A stretch of 64,000 bases of DNA from SELP01 sp035969385 (GCF_035969385.1 NZ_JAYKKJ010000004.1:1-64000); one strand, 5' to 3'. Shown: positions 1 through 7,999, counted from the stretch's first letter. Made by a program: numbers and translations. The notes: generated by a model from the letters alone, not told the origin.

Positions 1-21
1 AGCCATCGCTGATCCTCCAAT

Positions 22-3000
22 TTGCGGGACAAACTATCCCAGTTGGTGGACCACTTTCAGGGGGCTATTCCATCCGGCGCGGTCCTGCGATTGCGCGCCC
101 TGTCGGATGATCCTTTCTTCGGCTACCCCCGGCAAACCGGTCCGGACCGGTTTCTTGCCGTGGCGCCCGCGCCCGACCTGACTGCAGAGGATATTGCGGC
201 CTCCCTGTCTGATCCGGGGGTTCGAAACAGTTTGACCGGAAGCCTGATTGCCGCGGTCAAAGACCGTCCATCGGCGGGCGTTTGTCTGGACGTCAGGCGC
301 GCGCCGGGTCTGGGTGCGGAGGAAATGGAGGCGCTGGCCAACGACATGGCGCAATACCGGGCCGACATCGGCAAGCTGTGCCTGATTGCCGCGCCCGAGG
401 CCGAATTCTGGACGTCGTCCATTGTCACCGGCACCTTTGACCTGACCATTGTGACCGGGTTCCAGGAAACGACAACCATCTTCGAACCTCTGGCCCCAAC
501 CCAGTGGTTCGAAGAACGGGTAATGCCGGTGATCGGCGTCATGGACCCGGCCCGGCGCGGGATTGCGCTGGGGACCTTCGGGTCGATCTGGACCAGCGGC
601 AGCGCAACAAGCCGCCCTGTATCCTTTGCCGAAGCATCCTGGCTGATGTCGATGAACGATGGGCAGATCGGATACAGCAGCCGCCTTGGAACCTCACAAA
701 TCAGCTATGTGGACGAGGCCCGGCGCCCGAACCGGATCTGGCTGCTGGACGGGGTGTCGTTCTACAATCAACTTGCCGAAGTCGGTGATGGTCCGGCGGT
801 GGTCGTCTGGCCCCTCGGGTTCGAAGATCCGTCGATCTGGCCGATCTTGCGCGCCCCGTCAGGAAACCCCGCGGCCCGTGATGCCCTGCGTGAACCTATC
901 GGGATGCAGGACAGGGTGCTGGAGGTTGGGTCCGGCATCGCCGTGACCCGGATTGATCCGGCCATTGCAGGGGAACGCCAGATCGACGTGGACGACGCCG
1001 GGCGGGTTATTGGCCAGCGGATGGTGACGGCGCCGCGCCCGGCAACGGTTGTCCGCACCATGGCGGTTCCCAGTGGAACGGCGTTGTTGACCTTTGACGG
1101 CACGATCGCGGAACCCCATTGGTCAACCCTCTTGCGCACCCTCGAAGACAGCCGGATCAGCGCGACGTTCTTCATGACCGATCAACAGATACTTGGGCAA
1201 GGGGAGTCCCTGAACGACCTGATCGGGCGCGGCCATACCATTGGCGTGATGATCAAGAGCCACGCCGAACCCGGCACGTTCGAGGCGCGGGTCGAGGATG
1301 TGTTCAACAACGGTGCCCAGCAGCTTATTGCGCATCTGACCAATAACCGGACGGCTGCGGCGCGGGCATGGCACCGGCCGCTGGGAAGCCCGTCAACGCC
1401 CATGCAGCTGGACGCGACCCTGCGGTTGACCGAGCAGGGCTATCTGCCGATCGGATCGGGGGCCACGGTGCGCGACATCGTCGCCGATAGGGACGGCATG
1501 ATGGATCAGTTGCGCGATGCGAACCTGTCCGGGCGCCCTGCGGTTCTGACCTTTGATCTGACCAGCCCGACCGCAGACCAAAGTGTCGCCGCGCTGCCAC
1601 GGGTGTTGCTGGATCTCAGGCGGGACGGTTTCGCGATCCGGTCGCTTGCCGAAGGGACCGGGCTGGCGCACCAGACGCTTATGCCCCCATCCAGCCGGGC
1701 CGCTGTCTGGCGCGATACCGTGTCCTATGCCGTTCTTAAATTCTGGTACTTCAAGCTGACCTTCGTTTTCTTGTGCCTTCTGATTTTCGCGGTCATCCGG
1801 TCGTTGATCTACCTTGCGCTTGCTTTCATCCGTCGACCGACCCCTCCGATAGATCGGTCGTTCTGCCCCGGAGTCACGGTGATCGTGCCCGCCTACAATG
1901 AAAGCAAGGTCATCGTGCACAGCATCAATTCGATCCTGGAATCCGACTACCCAAATTTCGAGGTTCTGGTCGTCGATGACGGATCGTCCGATGACACATC
2001 TGCCGTGGTAGACAGGGCCTTTGGGTCGAACCCGCGGGTCCGGCTGATCGCGCAACGCAACGGCGGCAAGTGGAAGGCTGAAAACCGTGCACTCGATCAC
2101 GTTCGGACGCCGTTCTTCGTGGGTGTTGATGCCGATACGGTGCTGGACCCGAAGGCGCTGTGGTGGCTTGTCCAGCCGTTCAAGGATGAACGCGTCGGCG
2201 CGGTGGCAGGTTTTGTCGAGGTCAGCAACCCGCACAACTTCCTGACCTGGTGCCAGGCACTTGAATACCGGGTCAGTCAAAGCGTCACCCGCCGCAGTTT
2301 CGAGGTCTTTAACGGCATTTTCGTTGTTCCCGGCGCGATCGGGGGCTGGCGGGTTGCGGCGGTCCAGGCGGCAGGCAAGTATTCCGGCGACACGATCACG
2401 GAAGATGCCGATCTGACGGTCGCAGTGCACAGGGCGGGCTACAAGGTCAGTTTTCAGGAAAACGCCCGCGCCTATACCGAGGCACCGTCGCATGTGGCGC
2501 CGTTCCTGAAACAGCGACTGCGCTGGACGCTTGGGATGCTTCAGACATCATGGAAACACCGCCGAACGATATCGGAGTTTCAGCCGATCGGGATTATTTC
2601 CATCATGGACGCCATCTGGTTCAGCCTGTTGACCAGCTTTCTGTCGCCACTGGTCGATATCCTGCTTTTGTTCATCCTTGTGAAACTGGCGTTCGTCGCC
2701 GCCACCGACGGGATGGAAACCATGGGTCCGCTTCCGGTAGCGGTGATTGCAAGCTATTTCGTTTTGCTGGCGCTTGATCTGGTCAACACCTTTGCCGCGT
2801 TCTGGTTCGAAAGACGCTTTAGCTGGCGGCTGCTGTTGCTGACCCCGATCCTTCGGTTCGGGTATCGGCAGCTGATCTACATTTCGTCGATCCACGCGGT
2901 TATCCGGGCGGCATCGGGGCGGCTTCCCGGTTGGCAGAAACTGCAACGGCGCGCGGCCGAACTTGGGCTGCCACCAGACAGGGTTTCAATGCCCGAGGCG

Positions 3001-3063
3001 CTTTTCGCGACGCGGCGCAGAAGGGGCCCGACCGAACACGACACAGGAGTTTCCAGCCCGTGA
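22..3063 (+). CDS. GT2 family glycosyltransferase with degenerate GH18-like and NodB-like domains, probably 5'-truncated
   Basis: This membrane glycosyltransferase probably acts in exopolysaccharide or surface-glycan synthesis. Residues about 40-330 resemble the GH18-like module seen in multi-domain GT2 proteins, and about 350-560 resemble a polysaccharide deacetylase. The usual TFDDG metal motif reads TFDGT, so deacetylase activity is doubtful. A membrane segment lies near 575-600. The GT2 domain (about 617-860) has VIVPAYNE, VVDDGSSDDT, a DAD motif in GVDADT, TEDAD and QRLRW, all typical of processive GT2 enzymes, and C-terminal membrane helices follow. An in-frame TGA lies at 10-12. The only nearby start is TTG at 22 with no ribosome site, and the expected N-terminal membrane anchor is missing, so a frameshift or truncation is likely. 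The stop overlaps the acyltransferase start. Confidence 0.75.
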   Translation: MRDKLSQLVDHFQGAIPSGAVLRLRALSDDPFFGYPRQTGPDRFLAVAPAPDLTAEDIAASLSDPGVRNSLTGSLIAAVKDRPSAGVCLDVRRAPGLGAEEMEALANDMAQYRADIGKLCLIAAPEAEFWTSSIVTGTFDLTIVTGFQETTTIFEPLAPTQWFEERVMPVIGVMDPARRGIALGTFGSIWTSGSATSRPVSFAEASWLMSMNDGQIGYSSRLGTSQISYVDEARRPNRIWLLDGVSFYNQLAEVGDGPAVVVWPLGFEDPSIWPILRAPSGNPAARDALREPIGMQDRVLEVGSGIAVTRIDPAIAGERQIDVDDAGRVIGQRMVTAPRPATVVRTMAVPSGTALLTFDGTIAEPHWSTLLRTLEDSRISATFFMTDQQILGQGESLNDLIGRGHTIGVMIKSHAEPGTFEARVEDVFNNGAQQLIAHLTNNRTAAARAWHRPLGSPSTPMQLDATLRLTEQGYLPIGSGATVRDIVADRDGMMDQLRDANLSGRPAVLTFDLTSPTADQSVAALPRVLLDLRRDGFAIRSLAEGTGLAHQTLMPPSSRAAVWRDTVSYAVLKFWYFKLTFVFLCLLIFAVIRSLIYLALAFIRRPTPPIDRSFCPGVTVIVPAYNESKVIVHSINSILESDYPNFEVLVVDDGSSDDTSAVVDRAFGSNPRVRLIAQRNGGKWKAENRALDHVRTPFFVGVDADTVLDPKALWWLVQPFKDERVGAVAGFVEVSNPHNFLTWCQALEYRVSQSVTRRSFEVFNGIFVVPGAIGGWRVAAVQAAGKYSGDTITEDADLTVAVHRAGYKVSFQENARAYTEAPSHVAPFLKQRLRWTLGMLQTSWKHRRTISEFQPIGIISIMDAIWFSLLTSFLSPLVDILLLFILVKLAFVAATDGMETMGPLPVAVIASYFVLLALDLVNTFAAFWFERRFSWRLLLLTPILRFGYRQLIYISSIHAVIRAASGRLPGWQKLQRRAAELGLPPDRVSMPEALFATRRRRGPTEHDTGVSSP

Positions 3064-4997
3064 GATACCGTCCCGAGATTGATGGCCTCAGGGCCATCGC
3101 GGTGCTTGCCGTCATTGCCTACCACGCCGACGACCGGATCCTGCCCTCGGGGTTCCTTGGGGTTGATGTGTTCTTTGTCATTTCCGGGTTCTTGATCACC
3201 GGCCTGCTGGTCCACGACCTGCAAAACGGCACGTTCAGCTTTGGCAGGTTTTACGAACGGCGCGCGCGGCGCATCCTGCCGGTCCTGTTCGTTGTCCTTG
3301 CCGCCACGATCCCTGCCGCGATGGTCTTGATGCTGCCGTCGCAACTTGCCGAATTCGGGCAGGGCCTCGTGGCGACGACCCTGTTTTCCTCCAACATCCT
3401 GTTCTGGATGAACACGGGCTATTTCATGGCCGACGCCGAACTGAACCCCTTGCTGCACACATGGAGCCTTGCGGTCGAAGAGCAGTTCTATTTCGTCTTT
3501 CCCTTGCTGGTCCTGATCGGATGGAAGCTCCCACGGCGGATTGCTGGGGCCGGGATCCTGCTGCTTGTGCTGGCCAGTTTCCTGACCTGCCTTTGGCTGG
3601 TAGAGGCCGGGCCATCGGCGAACTTTTACTTGCTGGGATCGCGGGCGTGGGAATTGCTGATCGGGGCAGGGGCGGCGGTGATCGTGGGCCGCGCGGCCTC
3701 TGTGCCGGATGGGGTGGCGCATGCCCTTGCGGCGGCGGGACTCGCGGCGGTGTTCTATTCCTTGGCGGCCTTCGACGCCTCGGTCCCGGCACCATCGCTT
3801 TACACCCTGCCGCTGGTTCTTGGCACGGCGGCGGTCCTTCTGTTCGCCCGGGGTCCGCTTGTGGCGCTCTTGTCATTCCGGCCGCTCGTCGGGATCGGGT
3901 TGATCAGCTATGGGGCCTATCTTTGGCATGTTCCGGTTCTGGTGTTCGCGCGCCTGTGGAATGCGACCCCGCCCAGCCCCACCTACCTTGGGGCCTTGGT
4001 GTTGCTGTCGCTTGTATTGGCGACGGCGACCTATTTCCTTGTGGAACGCCCGTTCCGCAAGCGCGGGGCAGAGGCGGTCGTTTCGACCCGCGGCCTGTTG
4101 GTTCTTCTGCCGGTCGCTGGCGGCGCAATTGCCCTTGTCGGGGTTGTCTTCGCGTTGGGCCTGACCCGGCCGGACAGTGCGGGCATGACAACCCTGGATC
4201 AGGATATCGAAGCGAAGATCGCCACGAACTACGGGCTGCATCCCGACTGTGAAGGGGCGTTCACGCTGTCGCCCAATTGCCGCACCTCGGTCCGGCCCGG
4301 TGTTCTGCTTTGGGGTGACAGCTTTGCCATGCATCTTGCGCCAGCCCTGTCGGTCGGGACGCAATGGGACGGGATGATCCAGCACACCAAATCGGTCTGC
4401 GCGCCGGTTCCGGGGCTTGCCGTGGTCACGGCCGACTACCCGGAATCCTGGGCTGAAGGCTGTATCGCATTCAATGATCAGGTGCTGGATTGGCTAGCCG
4501 AACAGCCGTCGATCAAATACGTTGTCGCCTCGTCGCCCTTCGGGTTGATCCACCATTCGCTGCTACAGTCGAATGGCGAGATGCTGGAGGAAGGTCAGGC
4601 GGCAGCGGTCCGGCAAGTGATGATCGACACGACAAGGCGGCTTGAGGCGCAGGGTAAGACACTGGTCTATGTCTCTCCGCCACCTGTGACGGGTGAAAAC
4701 CTTGGGCAGTGCCTTGTCTCGGTGCTTCGGTCGGATCTGCCGCGGGATTCCTGCGATTTCCTGCGCGAAGATGTGCACCCGGCCAATGAAACCATCTTTG
4801 ATTTCCTACGCAGCGCCGAACCGGACATCCGGGTTTTCTACCTCGACCGGCTGATCTGTCCGAACGGGGCTTGCGATACGATGGTCGGGTCGACCTTCAT
4901 GTATCGGGACGCCGGGCACCTTTCGATTGAAGGCTCGCGCTATCTTGGTACCGAACTGCGGTTCTACGACGAGGTTCGACGGCTGGCGGACCGTTAG
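3060..4997 (+). CDS. OafA/YrhL-type acyltransferase with C-terminal SGNH domain
   Basis: A 645-residue membrane acyltransferase that would add acetyl or other acyl groups to a surface glycan. It opens with YRPEIDGLRAIAVLAVIAYH, the signature of acyltransferase family 3, followed by about ten membrane helices to residue 370. A periplasmic SGNH hydrolase-like domain follows, with GDSFAMH near residue 418 and DAGHLS near 617 as the Ser and Asp/His parts of the triad. The start chosen is GTG 3060, which overlaps the upstream stop (GTGA) and has AGGAG about 10 bases before it; the frame stays open further upstream. Coupling to the glycosyltransferase suggests the acylated product is the same glycan. 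Confidence 0.85.
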   Translation: MRYRPEIDGLRAIAVLAVIAYHADDRILPSGFLGVDVFFVISGFLITGLLVHDLQNGTFSFGRFYERRARRILPVLFVVLAATIPAAMVLMLPSQLAEFGQGLVATTLFSSNILFWMNTGYFMADAELNPLLHTWSLAVEEQFYFVFPLLVLIGWKLPRRIAGAGILLLVLASFLTCLWLVEAGPSANFYLLGSRAWELLIGAGAAVIVGRAASVPDGVAHALAAAGLAAVFYSLAAFDASVPAPSLYTLPLVLGTAAVLLFARGPLVALLSFRPLVGIGLISYGAYLWHVPVLVFARLWNATPPSPTYLGALVLLSLVLATATYFLVERPFRKRGAEAVVSTRGLLVLLPVAGGAIALVGVVFALGLTRPDSAGMTTLDQDIEAKIATNYGLHPDCEGAFTLSPNCRTSVRPGVLLWGDSFAMHLAPALSVGTQWDGMIQHTKSVCAPVPGLAVVTADYPESWAEGCIAFNDQVLDWLAEQPSIKYVVASSPFGLIHHSLLQSNGEMLEEGQAAAVRQVMIDTTRRLEAQGKTLVYVSPPPVTGENLGQCLVSVLRSDLPRDSCDFLREDVHPANETIFDFLRSAEPDIRVFYLDRLICPNGACDTMVGSTFMYRDAGHLSIEGSRYLGTELRFYDEVRRLADR

Positions 4998-5022
4998 ACC
5001 AATCCAGGCCCCAAGACGGAAA

Positions 5023-5057
5023 ACGGCGGTATCCCGGGAGGAGGGGGATACCGCCGT
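5023..5057 (-). ncRNA. CcsR/cuckoo-type sRNA hairpin 7 (last in the array)
   Basis: The seventh and most distal hairpin of the minus-strand array. It has a 13-bp perfect stem with loop CCTCCTCCC in the RNA sense and a following T-run, so it probably also ends the polycistronic transcript. Confidence 0.8.
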
Positions 5058-5065
5058 CTCTTTTT
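5023..5065 (+). terminator. Intrinsic terminator of the acyltransferase gene, shared with the sRNA array
   Basis: A perfect 13-bp stem (5023-5035 with 5045-5057) is followed on the plus strand by CTCTTTTT. On the minus strand the same stem is followed by TTTTCC, so it can stop transcription from both sides. Its loop is the GGGAGGAGG motif of the sRNA array. Confidence 0.75.
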
Positions 5066-5068
5066 GGA

Positions 5069-5102
5069 GCAGGCACCTCAGGGAGGAGGAGGAAGCGCCT
5101 GC
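5069..5102 (-). ncRNA. CcsR/cuckoo-type sRNA hairpin 6
   Basis: Arms GCAGGC (5069-5074) and GCCTGC (5097-5102), with partial extension inward, enclose the CCTCCTCCCT motif (minus strand, 5080-5089). It is the weakest stem of the seven. Confidence 0.7.
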
Positions 5103-5108
5103 CGGTGC

Positions 5109-5146
5109 GGATCCTGCCGCAGGGAGGAGGAGAGCGGCGTGGATCC
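5109..5146 (-). ncRNA. CcsR/cuckoo-type sRNA hairpin 5
   Basis: Stem GGATCC plus GCCGC (5109-5120) pairs with 5134-5146, with a one-base bulge. The loop carries CCTCCTCCCT on the minus strand (5121-5130). Confidence 0.75.
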
Positions 5147-5151
5147 TATCT

Positions 5152-5188
5152 GCCAGGGGCCGCAGGGAGGAGGAGCGCGGCGGCTGGC
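5152..5188 (-). ncRNA. CcsR/cuckoo-type sRNA hairpin 4
   Basis: Arms 5152-5163 and 5177-5188 pair through GCCAG/CTGGC and CCGC/GCGG with an internal mismatch. The loop carries the CCTCCTCCCT motif (5164-5173, minus strand). Confidence 0.75.
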
Positions 5189-5198
5189 TGAATTTTCA

Positions 5199-5235
5199 GG
5201 CGATGGGGCCAGGGAGGAGGAGAGGCCCCATCGCC
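5199..5235 (-). ncRNA. CcsR/cuckoo-type sRNA hairpin 3
   Basis: Perfect 12-bp stem (5199-5210 with 5224-5235) around the CCTCCTCCCT loop (5211-5220, minus strand). Confidence 0.8.
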
Positions 5236-5241
5236 GTTGTC

Positions 5242-5279
5242 ACGGCCCGCAACTAGGGAGGAGGAGAAGCGCGGGTCGT
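5242..5279 (-). ncRNA. CcsR/cuckoo-type sRNA hairpin 2
   Basis: A 9-bp stem with one non-Watson-Crick position (5242-5250 with 5271-5279) and the CCTCCTCCCT loop motif at 5255-5264 (minus strand). Confidence 0.78.
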
Positions 5280-5283
5280 TCTG

Positions 5284-5315
5284 TCAGGGCCGCAGGGAGG
5301 AGGAGGCAGCCCCGA
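5284..5315 (-). ncRNA. CcsR/cuckoo-type sRNA hairpin 1 (next to the DUF1127 gene)
   Basis: The first hairpin after the DUF1127 stop codon. The imperfect stem (5284-5293 with 5306-5315) encloses the CCTCCTCCCT motif (5294-5303, minus strand). It starts about 10 bases past the stop, so co-transcription with the protein gene is expected. Confidence 0.75.
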
Positions 5316-5324
5316 TGTCTTGGC

Positions 5325-5540
5325 TCAGGCGCGCTTGGCAGCTTCCAAAGCGACGCCCTTGATCATCGAGCGCGAGATGCCGATATCGGCAAGGTCACGG
5401 TCGGTCATCACGGCCAGTTCATTCAGTGTGTCGCGATAGACGCGGTTCTTGCGGGCGCGTTCGGCCAGTTCGGCGCGCAGACCCGACAGGCGGGCCATCA
5501 GCGGGAAACGGGCAGCGCGAAAATCAGTTGCGTATGCCAT
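5325..5540 (-). CDS. DUF1127 small basic protein, CcaF1-like, upstream of the CcsR sRNAs
   Basis: A 71-residue basic protein. The C-terminal part carries the DUF1127 pattern (ELAVMTDRDLADIGISRSMI). In Rhodobacter sphaeroides the DUF1127 gene ccaF1 (RSP_6037) is co-transcribed with the CcsR1-4 sRNAs under RpoH-type stress control and affects RNA metabolism. The same gene order, DUF1127 followed directly by CCUCCUCCC-loop hairpins, is present here. The start is placed at MAYATDF (ATG ending at 5540), 8 bases after an AGAGAG stretch; the frame is open further upstream to 5564, giving a longer but less likely form. The family assignment is confident; the stress role is carried over from the relative. 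Confidence 0.85.
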   Translation of the reverse strand: MAYATDFRAARFPLMARLSGLRAELAERARKNRVYRDTLNELAVMTDRDLADIGISRSMIKGVALEAAKRA

Positions 5541-5854
5541 GTTCATTCTCTCTTTCATCATCATCTTCGGTTTGGCGCGGCAGGCTGGTCTGTGACCGTT
5601 TGCGCTATCGCCGCGTCGTTGAAGTCAATTTGGGGCCAATGCTGCGGATGCACAATCCGGCTTTTCATCAATGCTGCCATGCAGCATTTGCATGTCACTC
5701 GCGTCCGGCGAATGTCTGCGCACAACTATTGGTCAGTCCTGCTAAGTGACCCAGCGTAAAGGTAAATTTTTCGCGAGAATCCGGGGGGCTTGCACTTGAC
5801 AGGAATCTTCGACAATCCTTCCGGGCACCGCCGCGGACAGAAGGGAACGCAGCC
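5541..5854. other. Intergenic region between divergent DUF1127 and mrp genes
   Basis: About 310 bases with no convincing gene. It holds the candidate DUF1127 promoter and a short palindrome (ATGCTGC-CAT-GCAGCAT, 5671-5687). A TTGACA lies near 5798, but I see no good -10 partner for mrp transcription. The short open frames here have no ribosome sites. Confidence 0.5.
5603..5630 (-). promoter_or_regulatory. Candidate promoter for the DUF1127-CcsR transcript
   Basis: On the minus strand a TTGACTT element (about 5628-5622) is followed 12 bases later by CGATAG. The short spacing suits a heat-shock-type sigma factor better than the housekeeping factor. Read by eye only. Confidence 0.3.
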
Positions 5855-6943
5855 ATGACCGTATCGAAAGAGCAGATCACAGCCGCGCTGAGCAAGGTCG
5901 GTTTGCCGGATGGGGGCGATCTGATCAGCCGCGACATGATCCGCGCCCTGACGGTAGATGGCGGCACCGTCCGCTTTGTGATCGAGGCGCCGACGCCCGA
6001 AGCCGCACGCGGCATGGCCGCTGTTCAGCAGGCCGCCGAGGCCGCTGCGCGTGCTGTGCCGGGTGTTGATACGGTATCGGCCGTGCTGACCGCGCATGGT
6101 CCGGCCGCGCCCAAGGCGCCGCCGCCGGGAGAGCCGCCCAGCCTGAAGATCGGCGGTCACCCGACCCCGCAACAGGGCGGTCCCGCGGGCGTGCCGGGCG
6201 TGAAACACATCATCGCCATCGGATCGGGCAAGGGCGGCGTGGGGAAATCCACTGTGTCGTCCAACCTTGCGGTCGCGCTGGCCCGACAGGGCCGCAAGGT
6301 GGGCCTGCTGGACGCGGATATATATGGTCCGTCGCAGCCCCGGATGATGGGCGTGTCGAAGCGCCCAGCCTCGCCCGATGGCAAGACGATCATCCCATTG
6401 CAGGCGCATGGCGTCACCATGATGTCCATCGGCCTGATGGTGGACCCGGACAAGGCCGTGGTCTGGCGTGGCCCGATGCTGATGGGGGCGCTGCAACAGA
6501 TGCTGGGGCAGGTCGCCTGGGGAGAACTGGACGTTCTGCTGATCGATCTGCCTCCGGGCACCGGTGATGTGCAGCTGACGCTCTGCCAGCGCACCGCGCT
6601 AACCGGGGCAATCGTCGTGTCGACCCCGCAGGATGTGGCGCTTTTGGATGCGCGCAAGGCGATCGACATGTTCCAGACCCTGAAGACCCCGATCCTTGGT
6701 CTGATCGAGAACATGTCCACCTATGTCTGCCCCAATTGCGGGCACGAGGCGCATCTGTTCGGACACGGCGGTGTCGGGGCCGAGGCCGACAAGATGGGCG
6801 TCCCGCTTCTGGGGGCCTTGCCGATTGATCTGGATACCCGGTTGGCCGGGGATGGTGGCACGCCCATCGCGGCCGGCGACAGCCCGATGGCCGAGGCCTA
6901 CGCGCAATTGGCCCGCGGCCTCGTCGCTGGGGGGGTGGCGTGA
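5855..6943 (+). CDS. mrp: Mrp/ApbC-family iron-sulfur cluster carrier ATPase
   Basis: A 362-residue P-loop ATPase that loads Fe-S clusters onto target proteins. An N-terminal MIP18-like domain (1-95) is followed by a Pro/Gly-rich linker. Then come the deviant Walker A GSGKGGVGKST near 121-133, the Mrp signature DADIYGPSQPRMMG, and LLIDLPPGTGDVQLT. The cluster-ligand CPNCG lies near residue 291. Length and motif order match the family. The next gene starts inside its stop codon (GTGA at 6940). Confidence 0.93.
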   Translation: MTVSKEQITAALSKVGLPDGGDLISRDMIRALTVDGGTVRFVIEAPTPEAARGMAAVQQAAEAAARAVPGVDTVSAVLTAHGPAAPKAPPPGEPPSLKIGGHPTPQQGGPAGVPGVKHIIAIGSGKGGVGKSTVSSNLAVALARQGRKVGLLDADIYGPSQPRMMGVSKRPASPDGKTIIPLQAHGVTMMSIGLMVDPDKAVVWRGPMLMGALQQMLGQVAWGELDVLLIDLPPGTGDVQLTLCQRTALTGAIVVSTPQDVALLDARKAIDMFQTLKTPILGLIENMSTYVCPNCGHEAHLFGHGGVGAEADKMGVPLLGALPIDLDTRLAGDGGTPIAAGDSPMAEAYAQLARGLVAGGVA

Positions 6944-7428
6944 CCATTCGCCCGGCCCGGCCTGCGGATTGGCCGCAGATCTGGCCGATCCTGCGCGACA
7001 CGTTTCGGGCAGGCGAAACCTATGCCATCGACCCGGAGATCACGGAACAGGCGGCGCGGACATATTGGATGGACAGCCCCGCGGCCTGCTATGTCGTTGA
7101 AGAGGCGGGGCAGGTGCTGGGCACCTATTACATCCGCACCAATCAGGCGGGCGGCGGGGCGCATGTGTGCAACTGCGGCTATATGACCGCACCCGAGGCG
7201 CAGGGCAGGGGGCTGGCGCGGGCCATGTGCGAGGCCTCGCAGGATCAGGCCCGCGCACTGGGTTACAAGGCCATGCAATTCAACTTTGTCCTGTCCACCA
7301 ACATCGTCGCCGTCGGCCTATGGCAGCGTTTGGGGTTCGAGGTGGTGGGGCAACTGCCGCGCGCCTTCAATCACCCTTCCAAGGGGCTGATCGATGCGCT
7401 TGTCATGTACAAGTGGCTGGCGGACTAG
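6940..7428 (+). CDS. GNAT family N-acetyltransferase
   Basis: A 162-residue protein with the GNAT fold: an N-terminal TIRPARPADWPQI strand/helix and the acetyl-CoA loop APEAQGRGLARAM near residues 85-97. The conserved C-terminal part reads NIVAVGLWQRLGFEVVGQLPRAF. The substrate cannot be told. The GTG start overlaps the mrp stop by 4 bases, so translation is probably coupled. Confidence 0.85.
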   Translation: MTIRPARPADWPQIWPILRDTFRAGETYAIDPEITEQAARTYWMDSPAACYVVEEAGQVLGTYYIRTNQAGGGAHVCNCGYMTAPEAQGRGLARAMCEASQDQARALGYKAMQFNFVLSTNIVAVGLWQRLGFEVVGQLPRAFNHPSKGLIDALVMYKWLAD

Positions 7429-7525
7429 CCCAAATACCCAATCAACAACGTCGTGGCGCGAGCAGGTTCCGGGATTTTCTGGAATCCGCCGGGTTTGATG
7501 CGCGAATCAAGGGCGAAATGGGTGC

Positions 7526-7548
7526 TGGGAAACTATGGAATCATGGGG
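7526..7548 (+). promoter_or_regulatory. MraZ-box-like repeats, cluster 1
   Basis: TGGGA (7526-7530) and TGGAA (7536-7540) are 10 bases apart, followed by TGGGG at 7544, with another TGGGT at 7519. MraZ of E. coli binds TGGGN repeats with 5-base spacers. This cluster is the least regular of the three. Confidence 0.4.
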
Positions 7549-7594
7549 TATCGGGCCACTTTTTGCGATGCTGCATGAGAATTTTACGATTTTC

Positions 7595-7609
7595 CGGGAA
7601 ATCATGGGA
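7595..7609 (+). promoter_or_regulatory. MraZ-box-like repeats, cluster 2
   Basis: CGGGA (7595-7599), 5 bases, then TGGGA (7605-7609): the exact 10-base period expected of an MraZ operator, with only two units. Confidence 0.45.
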
Positions 7610-7710
7610 TTTTTCGTATGCCTCACGTCGCCACTATATATTGTGCCTAGTCCAACAATGACATCCATAGGTCGTATGCATTTGCACTGAATTCACACAA
7701 GATGCTGTTT

Positions 7711-7738
7711 TTGACCCGTCTTCCGGACAAGGTATTGT
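7711..7738 (+). promoter_or_regulatory. Sigma-70-type promoter of the dcw leader
   Basis: TTGACC (7711-7716), a 16-base spacer, then TATTGT (7733-7738). It predicts a transcript start near 7745, about 310 bases before the mraZ start codon. Confidence 0.6.
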
Positions 7739-7765
7739 GCCTGGGTGGCGCAAAAAACAGTTGAT

Positions 7766-7790
7766 TACCATGAAATCCCATGGCATCCCT
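7766..7790 (-). promoter_or_regulatory. MraZ-box-like repeats, cluster 3 (operator next to the promoter)
   Basis: Read on the minus strand: AGGGA, TGGGA and TGGTA at exact 10-base steps (7790-7786, 7780-7776, 7770-7766). The three-unit site lies about 20-45 bases after the predicted transcript start, a good place for MraZ autoregulation. Confidence 0.55.
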
Positions 7791-7963
7791 TGGTCATCGA
7801 AAGGCAGACGGGCACATCGAACAAGGGGCAAAAGAACCCCACCGGCAAAATCGCAGGTTTCATACAGGCACCCGCTTCCTTCGAACAAAGAGATCCGGCG
7901 CGCGAGCGAGCAGACATCCCCCCAGGTGGCGCGCGCAGTCGGACATCCCGAAAGGGACGAGGG

Positions 7964-7999
7964 CGGCGGATCGGACAGTGGCAGCAGTCCGATCCGCCG
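7964..7999 (+). terminator. Terminator/attenuator hairpin in the mraZ leader
   Basis: A perfect 13-bp stem (7964-7976 with 7987-7999) with a 10-base loop, followed by TTTCCTTTCC. It precedes the mraZ start by about 57 bases, so termination must be partial for the division genes to be expressed from the upstream promoter. Confidence 0.7.

Noticed and set aside
2931..3059. Longer N-terminus for the acyltransferase
   Set aside because: The extra 43 residues are Arg-rich and lie inside the glycosyltransferase gene; GTG 3060 has a ribosome site and matches where family similarity begins.
5023..5315. CRISPR-like array or repeated ribosome-binding sites
   Set aside because: Repeat unit is only about 10 bases, spacing varies, every copy sits in the loop of its own hairpin, and no start codons follow; fits CcsR-type sRNAs on the minus strand.
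5064..5759. 231-codon plus-strand open frame across the sRNA array and DUF1127 gene
   Set aside because: It is low-complexity translation of the repeated GGGAGGAGG loops and runs antisense to a recognised gene; no family resemblance.
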